This document shows positions 48,186 to 57,600 of a DNA stretch of 64,000 bases, one piece after another (within the stretch, counting starts at the first letter, position 1; each line of letters begins with the position of its first letter). Origin of the DNA: Candidatus Competibacteraceae bacterium (GTDB lineage: Bacteria; Pseudomonadota; Gammaproteobacteria; Competibacterales; Competibacteraceae); contig RXIV01000003.1 in NCBI GenBank assembly GCA_003989085.1, positions 62,001 to 126,000 on the forward strand, given 5' to 3'. Made by a program: the position numbers and the translations under genes. The notes below the pieces were generated by a model, which saw only the letters and a list, made by a program, of their open reading frames with translations, did not search any database and was not told the origin of the DNA.

Positions 48186-48397
48186 AACCCCCTCCCACTT
48201 TTCCCAAAGAGTAGCAGGATTCATCCCAAGACAGAACGACCGGCGCTCATGCGGGACAAGCATAGCGGCGGCGACAATGACGTTTTCCGCATAGCCGCAC
48301 CCCCGAATCATCATCTCCACCCAGAATACACATCTTAATGGCTATGCGATGTGGCTATCAGGGAAAATCCAGCTGACTTTGAACCATAGCAAGTGTT

Positions 48398-50581
48398 TCA
48401 AATAGTTGTCGATGATTCGCCCGCCAACCGCGCTAGTTCCTGTTTCAGCCGCATCCCGGTGGACAAAACCTGCCGGGTCACCTGCTCTACTGTTTCGAGA
48501 CGGGCGCGACAGCGGGCAGCCACCACGTCCAGCCCGCCATTGGCGTGCCGTCCGCCGTCCGGGTTAAGCGCGGGTTTCTGGGGATGATCCTCCAAACGGC
48601 GGCCCCAAGCTTCCTGCTCATCGCCGAGATCCGCTAACCAGTCGGCGAAGGCGTCGGGCGCTGCTGGCGACGGATCAGCAGCCTCCCGGCCATCATCGCC
48701 ACCCCGATCAGAGAATGGCTCCAGTAGCCGCCGAGGATGAGCTTCTGCCGCTTTTCGCAATCGCACGGGGTCGATCAAGAGCGAGCCATCGCGCTGCATC
48801 GTGACGCCCGCTTGCGCCAAGGCGCGAATCCGTTCGGGACTCATCATGGCGCCGACCAGCGCCTGGCGTAATGAACCGGCCAGAGTTTGCGTCTGAGGGT
48901 CACCCATCATGGACGCTGCTGCACTGCTTAGCCGGTTGTAGGCGCTGACAAAGGACTGCACAGCCTTTGGCACAGCGTCAGCGTCGCGCTGCACGGTAAA
49001 ACCCAGCGCTTGCCCTTCACTCAACGCAGCGGAACGCGGCGCTTTGCCCAAGCTGACGGCAACCGTGTGGATGGCGGCCTCCTCTGGCAAGCGCACCGCC
49101 AACCGGTAGCCCACGCCATCCTTGACCACCGCCGCGCCCAACTCCGGCTCACCAGCATGGAGCGCAGTACGCAGACTGGATAAGGTGTCGCCCTCGATGT
49201 TGGCGGTGACGCTGACCGGTGGTTGCCGCGGATCCGCCACGAACCGCCCGGTCGCGGCGTCATCATGGCCGGCCTGCATTTGGATTGTGAGCGCAGTCAG
49301 TCGGATATCAGGGCGGGGCAGTGCGGTAGACAGCAATGTTTCCTGGCGATGGAGATAAAGCGTTTCAAGCGCCGGCGAAGCATCCGCACCCGAATTCAGG
49401 ATCGCTGGCTTTGTTGCGGCAGCGATTATTTCAGGCAGCACTGACTGAGTGGCTGTTGGCGCGCTTTGCGTGATTCCAGCGCTGACCGGTTGTGGTCTGG
49501 TCGCTGGTGGAGCGGAATCGGCCAATAACCGGGCCAGGCTAGTCAGAACCTGCGCCTTTTCTCGAAGTTCGGCCAGCGCGGCAGGGAACAGCACTGGCGG
49601 AGGGGAGACGGTGGCGACTGAGGGGCGGGCCGCCGTAGACGGCAGCAGTGGTGTTGCCTCATCAGCAGCGCTTGCCCATTCGTTGAACAGCTTCGCCACA
49701 GTCTGGGGCCGCACGGCTAGCGCCGCCTGCAACTGGTTGGAATCCAGACGCAATCCCCCCGCCCGACCCAGCGTCAGGCCGATTTCTGGTAAGCCAGGCC
49801 ATCGGGACACAGTCGCGGTCAACCCATTAAGCAGTCGCCGCGCCGCTTGATCCGCTGCGGTGGGCGCAGTGTTGTTCCCAATCAATCCGCTGGTCTTGCC
49901 ATCGCCAACTCTGGCGAGTGGCGCGGCGCGCTCCCTTTCTCCCATCGGCAAAATTGCATTGGACAGGACAGTTCGGGACACGGCGGCCGGTGTTCCGGGA
50001 GGATCGTTTACTGTGACTGACGCGACTCCGGCTCGACCGGAGAGTGAACGTGAACCAGCATCGCCGGACATGTGGTCCAGAGTCGCTTCTCCAGCAGCGG
50101 CGTCAGTCAAGTTGCTGTTCTGGGTAGCGACCCATTGGTTGTGAGCAGCGACAAAGGCTTGCACTGCTCGCAACAGCGCGGTGGCGGCAGCGGACAAGGC
50201 TACACCGCCAACTGTGATGGTTGGCAAAGGCGATGCTGGAGGATCGGTGCGGTTTAAACCATCCAACATAGTTGATGATGGAGTCGCGCCTGACGCCGGT
50301 TTACCAACGGCCTCCGGGGCTACCGTAGTAAACGGCGATTTGAGAACCAGCATCTTGGCCAGTACGGTGAGCGTCGCCGCCGCATTCCGAAATTCCAGCA
50401 CCGCGCTTTTGAACTCGCCCAGGGGCGACATTGACAATTGCGCCGGCGGTCTGCCTTCCGATCGAGCGTTACCGGAAACGCCCGTTGGCGACTCGCTCAT
50501 AGCGGCGGGCGCCGCTGGCCGAAGAGTGGTGCGGTCCAAGCCCGCCGGCGGACTGCGCGTTGCTATCGGGATATCGACCAT
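48398..50581 (-). CDS. FliD-like protein with duplicated FliD-type modules
   Basis: 727 residues, Ala/Pro/Thr-rich, one reading frame. The order of features recalls flagellar cap protein FliD, twice over. N-terminal MSPLGEFKSAVLEFRNAAAT resembles FliD_N, followed by AVQAFVAAHNQW (about 139) and a tail-like LTLGRAGGLRLDSNQLQAAL (about 260-280). The second set: LAELREKAQVLTSLARLL, IEGDTLSSLRTALHAGEPEL and KDGVGYRLAVRL (FliD D2-like), AVQSFVSAYNRLSSAA (about 538), and a classic FliD C-terminus AQAGVTMQRDGSLLIDPVRL. No other flagellar gene is present. Start at ATG 50581 with GGAAA six bases upstream. Function unknown; similarity to FliD is at pattern level. Confidence 0.6.
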   Translation of the reverse strand: MVDIPIATRSPPAGLDRTTLRPAAPAAMSESPTGVSGNARSEGRPPAQLSMSPLGEFKSAVLEFRNAAATLTVLAKMLVLKSPFTTVAPEAVGKPASGATPSSTMLDGLNRTDPPASPLPTITVGGVALSAAATALLRAVQAFVAAHNQWVATQNSNLTDAAAGEATLDHMSGDAGSRSLSGRAGVASVTVNDPPGTPAAVSRTVLSNAILPMGERERAAPLARVGDGKTSGLIGNNTAPTAADQAARRLLNGLTATVSRWPGLPEIGLTLGRAGGLRLDSNQLQAALAVRPQTVAKLFNEWASAADEATPLLPSTAARPSVATVSPPPVLFPAALAELREKAQVLTSLARLLADSAPPATRPQPVSAGITQSAPTATQSVLPEIIAAATKPAILNSGADASPALETLYLHRQETLLSTALPRPDIRLTALTIQMQAGHDDAATGRFVADPRQPPVSVTANIEGDTLSSLRTALHAGEPELGAAVVKDGVGYRLAVRLPEEAAIHTVAVSLGKAPRSAALSEGQALGFTVQRDADAVPKAVQSFVSAYNRLSSAAASMMGDPQTQTLAGSLRQALVGAMMSPERIRALAQAGVTMQRDGSLLIDPVRLRKAAEAHPRRLLEPFSDRGGDDGREAADPSPAAPDAFADWLADLGDEQEAWGRRLEDHPQKPALNPDGGRHANGGLDVVAARCRARLETVEQVTRQVLSTGMRLKQELARLAGESSTTI

Positions 50582-50765
50582 GATCGTTTCCGGTTTCCAG
50601 ACGCCAAAACCAGTTGAGAACAACGATCATTATGCCGTTTGCCAGCCCAATCCGGGAATCATGTGATAGTTGGCCGAAGCGGCCCGTTTCAGAAGATTTA
50701 ATTATAAAGTTATGGTTAAAAAATTCTTTATTTGCATATATGGAAGATGCTAGGGTTTTCGCCTT

Positions 50766-50784
50766 GGCGATCTCGACGATCGCC
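50766..50784. promoter_or_regulatory. Hairpin in the 5' leader of the sulfite reductase gene
   Basis: GGCGATC (50766-50772) and GATCGCC (50778-50784) form a perfect 7-bp stem with a 5-nt loop, 24 bp before the start codon. It is preceded by an AT-rich stretch (50699-50745) in this divergent interval, likely the promoter region. A role in controlling translation is possible but not shown. Confidence 0.4.
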
Positions 50785-50807
50785 GGACTTTCAGGCAGGA
50801 ACTCCTC

Positions 50808-52523
50808 ATGTACCAGTATGACCAGTACGATCAAAAACTTGTGGACGAACGGGTGGCCCAGTTCCGGGGCCAGGTGCAACGCTATCTGGCCGGCGAGTTG
50901 AGCGACGACGAGTTCCGGCCTCTACGGTTGATGAATGGCCTCTATCTCCAGCGTCATGCGCCGATGCTGCGGGTCGCCATTCCCTACGGTCTGCTGGCTT
51001 CACGGCAGTTGCGGACCCTGGCCCACATCGCCCGCCGCTACGACCAGGGTTACGGCCACTTCAGCACCCGCCAGAACATCCAGTACAACTGGCCGAAGCT
51101 GGAAGAAACACCGGATATTCTGGCGGAACTGGCGCAGGTCGAGATGCACGCCATCCAGACCAGCGGCAACTGCATCCGCAACGTCACGGCCGATCACTTG
51201 GCCGGGGTAGCCAAGGATGAGTTGGAGGACCCGCGCCTTTACTGCGAGATCATCCGCCAGTGGTCCACCTTTCACCCGGAATTTTCTTATCTGCCGCGCA
51301 AGTTCAAGATTGCGGTGACTGGCGCCGCGCACGACCGCGCCGCCGCGCAGGTTCACGATATTGGCCTGAACCTGCGACGTGATCCGCAGGGCGAACTCGG
51401 TTTCCGAGTGCTGGTCGGCGGCGGGCTGGGTCGGACCCCGATCATCGGTCAGGTCATCCGCGAGTTTCTGCCGCAACGCGATTTACTGTCCTATCTGGAA
51501 GCGATTTTGCGGGTCTACAACCAGCACGGGCGGCGTGACAACATTTACAAGGCCCGGATCAAGATTCTGGTCAAGGCGCTGGGAACGGCGGCGTTCCGCG
51601 AGCAAGTCGAAGCGGAATGGGCGCAGATCCGGGATTCCGGGCTGGTGCTGACCGACGCGGAAATCGAACGGGTGCGGTGCTATTTCGCCCCACCGGTTTA
51701 TGAAACCGATGCGGCGGCTGACGCCAGCTTTGAACAGTGGCGACAGAACGATCCGGCGTTTGCTGCCTGGGCGCGACATAACATCGCTGATCACAAGGTC
51801 GCTGGCTATCGCAACGTGTTTGTGGCCCTGAAAACGCCGGGCGTGGCGCCGGGCGACATCACCGCCGCACAAATGGACGCATTGTCTGATCTGGCGGACC
51901 GCTACAGCTTCGGTCAGATTCGCGCCACCCACCAGCAGAACCTGCTGCTGGCTGACGTGCGGCAGGCTGATCTTTATCCGCTCTGGCATGCTCTCCAGAC
52001 CCAGCAATTGGCCGCGCCGGTGATTGGCACCTTGGCCGATATGATCTGCTGCCCTGGGCTGGAGTTTTGCAGTCTGGCTAACGCCAGCTCGATTTCTATC
52101 GCCCACCAGATTAACCAAAAGTTTGATCAGCTCGATTATCTCTACGACCTCGGTGAAATTCGCCTGAACCTGTCCGGCTGCATGAACGCCTGTGGTCACC
52201 ATCACGTCGGTCATATCGGCATTCTCGGCGTCGATAAAAAAGGCGAGGAGTGGTATCAGATCTCGCTGGGCGGATCATCGGAAAATGACGTAAGACTGGG
52301 CGATATTCTTGGCCCATCAGTGCCTAAGGTTGAGGTCGCCAATACCCTTGAGCGCATCCTGCTGGTTTATGTGGAACAGCGCGAAGCCGATGAACGGTTC
52401 CTGGACACCTTCCGGCGGATTGGTCTGGAGCCGTTCCGGGCGCGGGCCTATGCAGGGGAAACGGACAGTGCGACCGTGCGGAAACTGCGGGCGGTGCGAC
52501 CGGCGCAAGTCGAAACGGTATGA
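50808..52523 (+). CDS. Siroheme/[4Fe-4S] sulfite (or nitrite) reductase, CysI-type
   Basis: Six-electron reductase. N-terminal ferredoxin-like half-domain (RLMNGLYLQRHAPMLRVAIP), siroheme-binding region HFSTRQNIQYNW and TSGNCIRNVTADHLAG, and the four cluster cysteines in CCPGLEFCSLA (CX5C) and LSGCMNACGHHH (CX3C). 571 residues. Adjacent DUF934 gene favours assimilatory sulfite reduction, since that pair usually occurs in cysteine-synthesis operons, though nitrite reductase cannot be excluded. Start ATG 50808 with AGGA eight bases upstream; divergent from the FliD-like gene. Confidence 0.92.
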   Translation: MYQYDQYDQKLVDERVAQFRGQVQRYLAGELSDDEFRPLRLMNGLYLQRHAPMLRVAIPYGLLASRQLRTLAHIARRYDQGYGHFSTRQNIQYNWPKLEETPDILAELAQVEMHAIQTSGNCIRNVTADHLAGVAKDELEDPRLYCEIIRQWSTFHPEFSYLPRKFKIAVTGAAHDRAAAQVHDIGLNLRRDPQGELGFRVLVGGGLGRTPIIGQVIREFLPQRDLLSYLEAILRVYNQHGRRDNIYKARIKILVKALGTAAFREQVEAEWAQIRDSGLVLTDAEIERVRCYFAPPVYETDAAADASFEQWRQNDPAFAAWARHNIADHKVAGYRNVFVALKTPGVAPGDITAAQMDALSDLADRYSFGQIRATHQQNLLLADVRQADLYPLWHALQTQQLAAPVIGTLADMICCPGLEFCSLANASSISIAHQINQKFDQLDYLYDLGEIRLNLSGCMNACGHHHVGHIGILGVDKKGEEWYQISLGGSSENDVRLGDILGPSVPKVEVANTLERILLVYVEQREADERFLDTFRRIGLEPFRARAYAGETDSATVRKLRAVRPAQVETV

Positions 52524-52534
52524 AGGGCGGAATC

Positions 52535-53020
52535 ATGGAACGTATTATCAAGAACCGGCAGATCATTGACGATCCTTGGCAATTCATCGCTGATGACGCT
52601 GAATTGCCTACCGGGCCGGTGATCGTCTCACTAGCCCGGTGGAACCAGGACCGGGCGGCGCTATTGGAACGAGGCAGGCCGCTGGGCGTCCGGTGGCCGA
52701 ATACGACTTCAGTGGCCGATTGGGTTAGCGACTTGCCGCATTGGGACGTCGTGGCGCTGGAGTTTCCCCAGTTTGCCGATGGCCGCGCCTATTCCCAGGC
52801 CCGGCTGCTAAGGGAACGCTACGGCTATTCAGGCGAAATCCGGGCGGTTGGCGATGTCTTGCGCGATCAGTTGCTGTATATGGCCCGCAGCGGCTTTGAT
52901 GCCTTCGTGCTGCGGGCGGATCGCAGTCTGGACGATGCGCTGGCGGCGTTTGGCGAGTTCAGCGAATGTTATCAGCCTGCCGCCGACCAACCATTGCCGT
53001 TGTACCGGCGCGGGCGATAA
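52535..53020 (+). CDS. DUF934 family protein (CysI partner)
   Basis: 161 residues with the DUF934 landmarks IVSLARWNQDRAALLERGRP, DVVALEFPQFADGRAYSQAR followed by LLRERYGYSGEIRAVGDVLR and GFDAFVLR. This family almost always follows a sulfite reductase gene and is thought to help sulfur assimilation, mechanism unknown. Start at 52535 (MERIIKNRQ) has AGGGC seven bases upstream; a second ATG at 52520 overlaps the reductase stop (ATGA) and is possible. No cysH follows; the next gene is convergent. Confidence 0.88.
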   Translation: MERIIKNRQIIDDPWQFIADDAELPTGPVIVSLARWNQDRAALLERGRPLGVRWPNTTSVADWVSDLPHWDVVALEFPQFADGRAYSQARLLRERYGYSGEIRAVGDVLRDQLLYMARSGFDAFVLRADRSLDDALAAFGEFSECYQPAADQPLPLYRRGR

Positions 53021-53030
53021 GCAGTTGTCA

Positions 53031-53864
53031 TCACTGTAAATACCAGTCTGGCGGGATCGGATTGGTCTGGGTTTCCGAACCGATCTCTTCATCGGTCGCA
53101 CCCAGCTCGCAGTCCTGCTCCTCTCCCTCGTCGATATTGACCACCACCGTGGTCACGTTATCGCTGGCATCCCGCATCAGCGCCAGATGAATGAACGCCT
53201 TGACTGCTTCCTGGCAGTTGTGGCCGCTGTGGGCCAGCAGGCGGGCGATCTCTTCATCGCTGACTGTCTTGTTGAGGCCGTCGCTGCATAACAGGAACAT
53301 GTCGCCGACCCGTAGCGGGTGATCGACCTCATCAATGCACAATTCATCCGCTGATCCCACCGCTCGGGTAATCACATTGGACAAGGGGTGGCGGTGCGCT
53401 TCTTCGGGCGCAATCAACCCCTGATCCACCAGTTCCTGGACGTGGCTGTGGTCACGGGTCAGTTGTTGCAAGTGACCTTCCCGCAATCGGTAAATCCGGC
53501 TGTCCCCCACCCACAGACAGGCGCACTGGCCTTCATAAGCCGCTAACACCACCACCGTGCTGCCGATGGTGCGGTGTTGGTAACGCTGGGCGGATTCTTC
53601 TCGTAACTGCCGGTTAACCTCGCTCAGCCGCTCCCGAACTGAGTTCAGGAAACTCGGCCAGTCAGTCGGTGGCGGCGTCTGCTGCAAGGTCTCGACGATC
53701 AGCCGGCTGGCGACATCGCCCGCCTCATGGCCGCCCATGCCGTCAGCGACTGCCCACAGGCCCAGTTCAGGCAGGGCAACGCAGGCATCTTCATTAATCG
53801 CACGGACCATGCCGACATGGCTACGCCCGGCGGATGACCATTGAAAGGGTGGTTTCGTGTTCAT
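53031..53864 (-). CDS. pppA: PP2C-type Ser/Thr phosphatase of T6SS (PppA/Stp1-like)
   Basis: Mn/Mg-dependent phosphatase that reverses threonine phosphorylation in the T6SS regulatory switch. Motifs: VRAINEDACVALPELGLWAV, DGMGGHEAGDVASRL (metal-binding), LWVGDSRIYRLREG, LLCSDGLNKTVSDEEI and DASDNVTTVVV. 277 residues. Its start overlaps the tagF stop (ATGA). The matching kinase PpkA is not in the window and may lie with the rest of the cluster. Confidence 0.9.
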   Translation of the reverse strand: MNTKPPFQWSSAGRSHVGMVRAINEDACVALPELGLWAVADGMGGHEAGDVASRLIVETLQQTPPPTDWPSFLNSVRERLSEVNRQLREESAQRYQHRTIGSTVVVLAAYEGQCACLWVGDSRIYRLREGHLQQLTRDHSHVQELVDQGLIAPEEAHRHPLSNVITRAVGSADELCIDEVDHPLRVGDMFLLCSDGLNKTVSDEEIARLLAHSGHNCQEAVKAFIHLALMRDASDNVTTVVVNIDEGEEQDCELGATDEEIGSETQTNPIPPDWYLQ

Positions 53865-54637
53865 AATTCGTCCTCTCCGGCGACGGACGGCGCACCGGAA
53901 TCACCATCAATGCCGGCGAGCGGTTTTTCGCTCCAGCCTCGTTCTCGCCAATCCCCGGCCAGCAGCGCCGCGAAACCCTGTATCGGCGGTAACCCCTCGC
54001 ACAGCAGCAGACAGCGGGCCACCCATTCCGACCCTTCCGTCCACCACAAGCTCGGTTGGACAAAACCTTGTGTTAGCAGATGGGTCGCCAGCGCCGGCAG
54101 GGTTTGGGGCCAGTCCAGCGCATCCGGCAAGGAGCAGCACCAAGCGCGACTGGCCGGGGTATTGTTCACGGCAAAGTCGGCGGTGGGTGGCGGTCCCAGT
54201 GTTTCTACTCGCCGGCTGAAATCATCCAGGTCCAGCACGTCATTATCGAGGCCAGATAGCGCTAGTTGCTCCGCCTGCCGGAACCAAGCTCCTGCGCTGA
54301 CCGGCAGGGTCAACAACGGCCAGTCCGGCGCCAGTGGCGCAGCGATGAGCAGCGGATAGTAGCGACCGATCCGGTCCATGCTGGGCATCAGGATCCCGGC
54401 GTGAGCCGCCGGTCCGCACAGGCCAGGACCCAGCGCAAAGCGCCAGATCGGGCTGGTGCAATAATAATCGCGCCAGGACTCTCCCAGTTGATGGCGGCTG
54501 GCGGCGATGGCGGCTTGCAGCCAGTCGTCCCAGGGTTCGAGAAAGCTTCGGGGCAAATAGCGGCCGATAAAGTCGCCCCGGCCCGGCAGTTTGCCGAAGA
54601 AGCCGGTCGATTCAGGCGTCACAGTTGATCCGGACAC
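53861..54637 (-). CDS. tagF: T6SS-associated protein TagF
   Basis: Post-translational repressor-type T6SS protein. The family opening TGFFGKLPGRGDFIGRYLP followed by RSFLEPWDDWLQ is present, as are PIWRFALGPGLCGPAAHAGI and GRYYPLLIAAP. 258 residues. Overlaps both neighbours: its start lies within the end of tssM (54619-54637) and its stop overlaps pppA by four bases. In some species tagF and pppA are fused; here they are separate but coupled. Confidence 0.93.
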   Translation of the reverse strand: MSGSTVTPESTGFFGKLPGRGDFIGRYLPRSFLEPWDDWLQAAIAASRHQLGESWRDYYCTSPIWRFALGPGLCGPAAHAGILMPSMDRIGRYYPLLIAAPLAPDWPLLTLPVSAGAWFRQAEQLALSGLDNDVLDLDDFSRRVETLGPPPTADFAVNNTPASRAWCCSLPDALDWPQTLPALATHLLTQGFVQPSLWWTEGSEWVARCLLLCEGLPPIQGFAALLAGDWRERGWSEKPLAGIDGDSGAPSVAGEDEL

Positions 54638-57600
54638 CGGAACCCCTCCAGCTCCCGCAGCCGGAACGGATTGACGCCGCCAGCGGTGCGCAAATCATAG
54701 GCGACTTGCCGGGCGCCGATCTGAAACACTACCCGGAACTGGCTGGCGCTCAACGGCTGGACTTGCGCTTGGTCGAGAATCTTGAACCAGGCCCAGGGGC
54801 CGGTTTCACGCAACTGCGACGGGCTGCCCGCTACTGGCGGCAGAAACTCGACCTGCGCCTGTCCACTCGCGCCGGTCCATTGGACATCGGCGGCCCGCGC
54901 TGCCTGACCTGCGGTATAGCTGAGGGTCTGGCCGTCGATGTTGATGACGACCTGACTGGCGTCGCCACTCAGCTCGAGCGGCGCCAGTTGAAAGCGGGCC
55001 AGCGGCGTTTGACTGGTGCCACTGAACAGCGCATCGCGAACCGCTGCGGCTCGCTGGAAAATTTGTACGGTCTCCGGTGGGAGACTTTCCGGGCCGGCAG
55101 TGGAGCCGCGCCAGCGCCAGACGCTGGTCGAGGTATCCACATAGGCTTGCAGATTTTGCTTGAAGAAGTTATCCATCAGTCCATTTGGGCCAAAGAACCG
55201 GCCAAAGGCGGCCAGGGTCGCGTCCGGCGGGCCTTGCACCGTGGGGCGGGCGATGGGGGTGGCTGGGCCTTGGCCAACCCACTGAATACTATTGGTCGGT
55301 AGCGCTGCCCCCGGCGCATTCGGCCCCGCGCCGCTCCATTGGATGGAACTACGCACCAGCGGATAGCGGCCGTTCAGGTTGTCCTGAAAAAAGGCGGCGA
55401 TTTGCGCCGCCTTCCATTGCGCGTTCAACCGGTCGCGCAGGGTGCGGACGCTGTCAGCGCTATCCAGCGCGAGCTTGTTCAGCAGGGTGTTGAACGGCGG
55501 CGGTTTACGCGTGGCGTCAACCTGTAACTGGTTGATCACAGTAGCGATCTGATCTTTTAGCGTTTGTGGGATACTGCCATCCGGGCTGGTTTCCTTGGCG
55601 CGGACAATAGCGTTCATCTGGCTGTAGAGTTCGGCCAGCGTGGCCAGCGTCTTGTCCAGCGGCGGAATCGCGCCCTCGGCACCTTTCACCTCACGGCTAT
55701 ACAGCTCATTAAAGCTGTTAAGCCGGATGTCAGGGCTACAGGGTTGCAAGGTAGGAACGGCGGCAGGTGGGGGAGCGCCGAGAATGCCGGCGATCTTGTC
55801 GGTGATCGATTTGTCCGGCGGCGGCTTGGCCGCATCCGGCGGGGGTGCCGGCGGCGGCTGGTTCAGCGCGGTTTCGTGGGCCACGGTTTCAAACAGCTTG
55901 CGCAACGGCGAATCGGTCTGGGCTGATAGCACTTGCAGAATTTCCAGCGCCGCATTCGGCGTGGTGAGCGGCTTGATCGTCACATCAGCCAGCAAATCCT
56001 GCCATTGCTTCTGGAAATCACTGAGATACAGCCGGCACACCCCATCGGCGACTTGCTGGCGGTCGGCGGGGTCGCTGGACACTTGGACGTTCGTCCCCAG
56101 AATCCAGCTTTCATCCGCCAGTTGCCCGACCAGTTTTGGGTTCTCGTTCAGAAAAAACTGATAGTAGCCGTTGTAGCTGTACAGACCGGGAATCCCGCTG
56201 TTCATTGGCTGGCCGCTCTTGCGGTCGAACACGCGGGGTGCGTCGGGACCAGCGGCGAGGGTCAGTCCGATGTCCGGCGGCTGACCGGCGCTGCGCTGGC
56301 GTTGCCGAAGCCGGTCATAAATGCGCTGGGACAGCGGAGCCTGGTTGAGTAAGGTCCGGGTGCTCTGGATCAGGGCGGCATCCAGGGCAATTGGTGACTG
56401 TAGCGGCGACTGTTGCAACAGGGCGTCCAGATGCGCCGACAACTGCTCGCGCTGTTCCCGGCTGACGGCGCGCGGCAGATTAGCCTGCCAGTCCGCCTCC
56501 AGCCATTCCTTAACCGCCTTGGCGTCGAAATGGGAGGCATCGTCCAGCATCAGATAAACCCGCAGCGTGTCGTATAAAGCGCCAGGGTTATTGGCGTTCT
56601 GCCGCAACCGTTCCTCCAGCCGCAGCACAATCCGGGGCAGCAAAGCCTGGAGCAGCAACCGTTGATAGATCGCCTGGGCCTGACCACCGAGCTTGTCGCC
56701 TTGATAGAGACCAAAGCCCATCAGCCACGGCGTCTTGGCGGCGCGGTCGTCATAACCGCCGGGGATGGCGCGGGCTACATTCAACACGGGCAACGCCGCG
56801 ACCGGATCGGTCTGATTGGGCGATAGCGCCTGAATCAACCGAGACACTTCCAGACGCTGTTTTTCCACTGCCCGTACATAGATTTCATTGCGGGCGTAGC
56901 TGACCAGCCACAAACTGGCGGCGATAGCGGTGATCAGCACCGCGCCAGCATAAGCGCCGCGCTGAATCCAGGCCCGCCAGCGTTCTACCCGCAGATTAGC
57001 CCCGGCGATCTCGGCTTCCGGGAAGATCACATCACGCAGCAAGCGGGTGATGAAATAGCTCTTGCCCTTGCCGGAAAAGGTGCTGAGGGTTTGCCGGTTC
57101 AGCCCGAAGGTGGAGGCCAGCGCACTGGTCAGCCGATCAATCGGGGTGCCTTCCTGGGTGCCGCTGGTGAAGTAGAAGCCACGTAGCAGCACCCGTTCTT
57201 CGTAGCGGCTGGGCCGGAACACTTCGGTCATGAAGCGTTCGGCGACTTGCCGCAGCGAACCAAACTGCTGCGGCAGGCTGTAGATCAGATCGCGCCGCTG
57301 CGGGTCGCGCTCGTCCTGAAGGCGCTCCACCAGCCGGTCGTTGAGGCGTTGCTCCAGCAACTCGAACTCGTGGCTGAAGTGTTCGACTACGCCCTCCGGA
57401 TTAGCCGGGTCGTCCATTGGGAAGGTCGCGCCCCAGACCTGTGCCCGATCTTCCTGGCCGAAGTCATTAAAAAACTCGATAAAGCCGGCGATCAAATCGG
57501 CCTTGGTGAACAGCACATAGATCGGGAAGCGAATGCCGAAATGCTCGTGAAGTTCCTGAATGCGTTGCCGGATCGCCACCGCCTGGGCGGTCCGCTCCTC

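Noticed and set aside
50699..50745. Defined sigma-70 promoter and CysB site before the sulfite reductase gene
   Set aside because: The region is AT-rich with ATATAT-like elements, but no -35 at proper spacing and no clear CysB consensus could be read.
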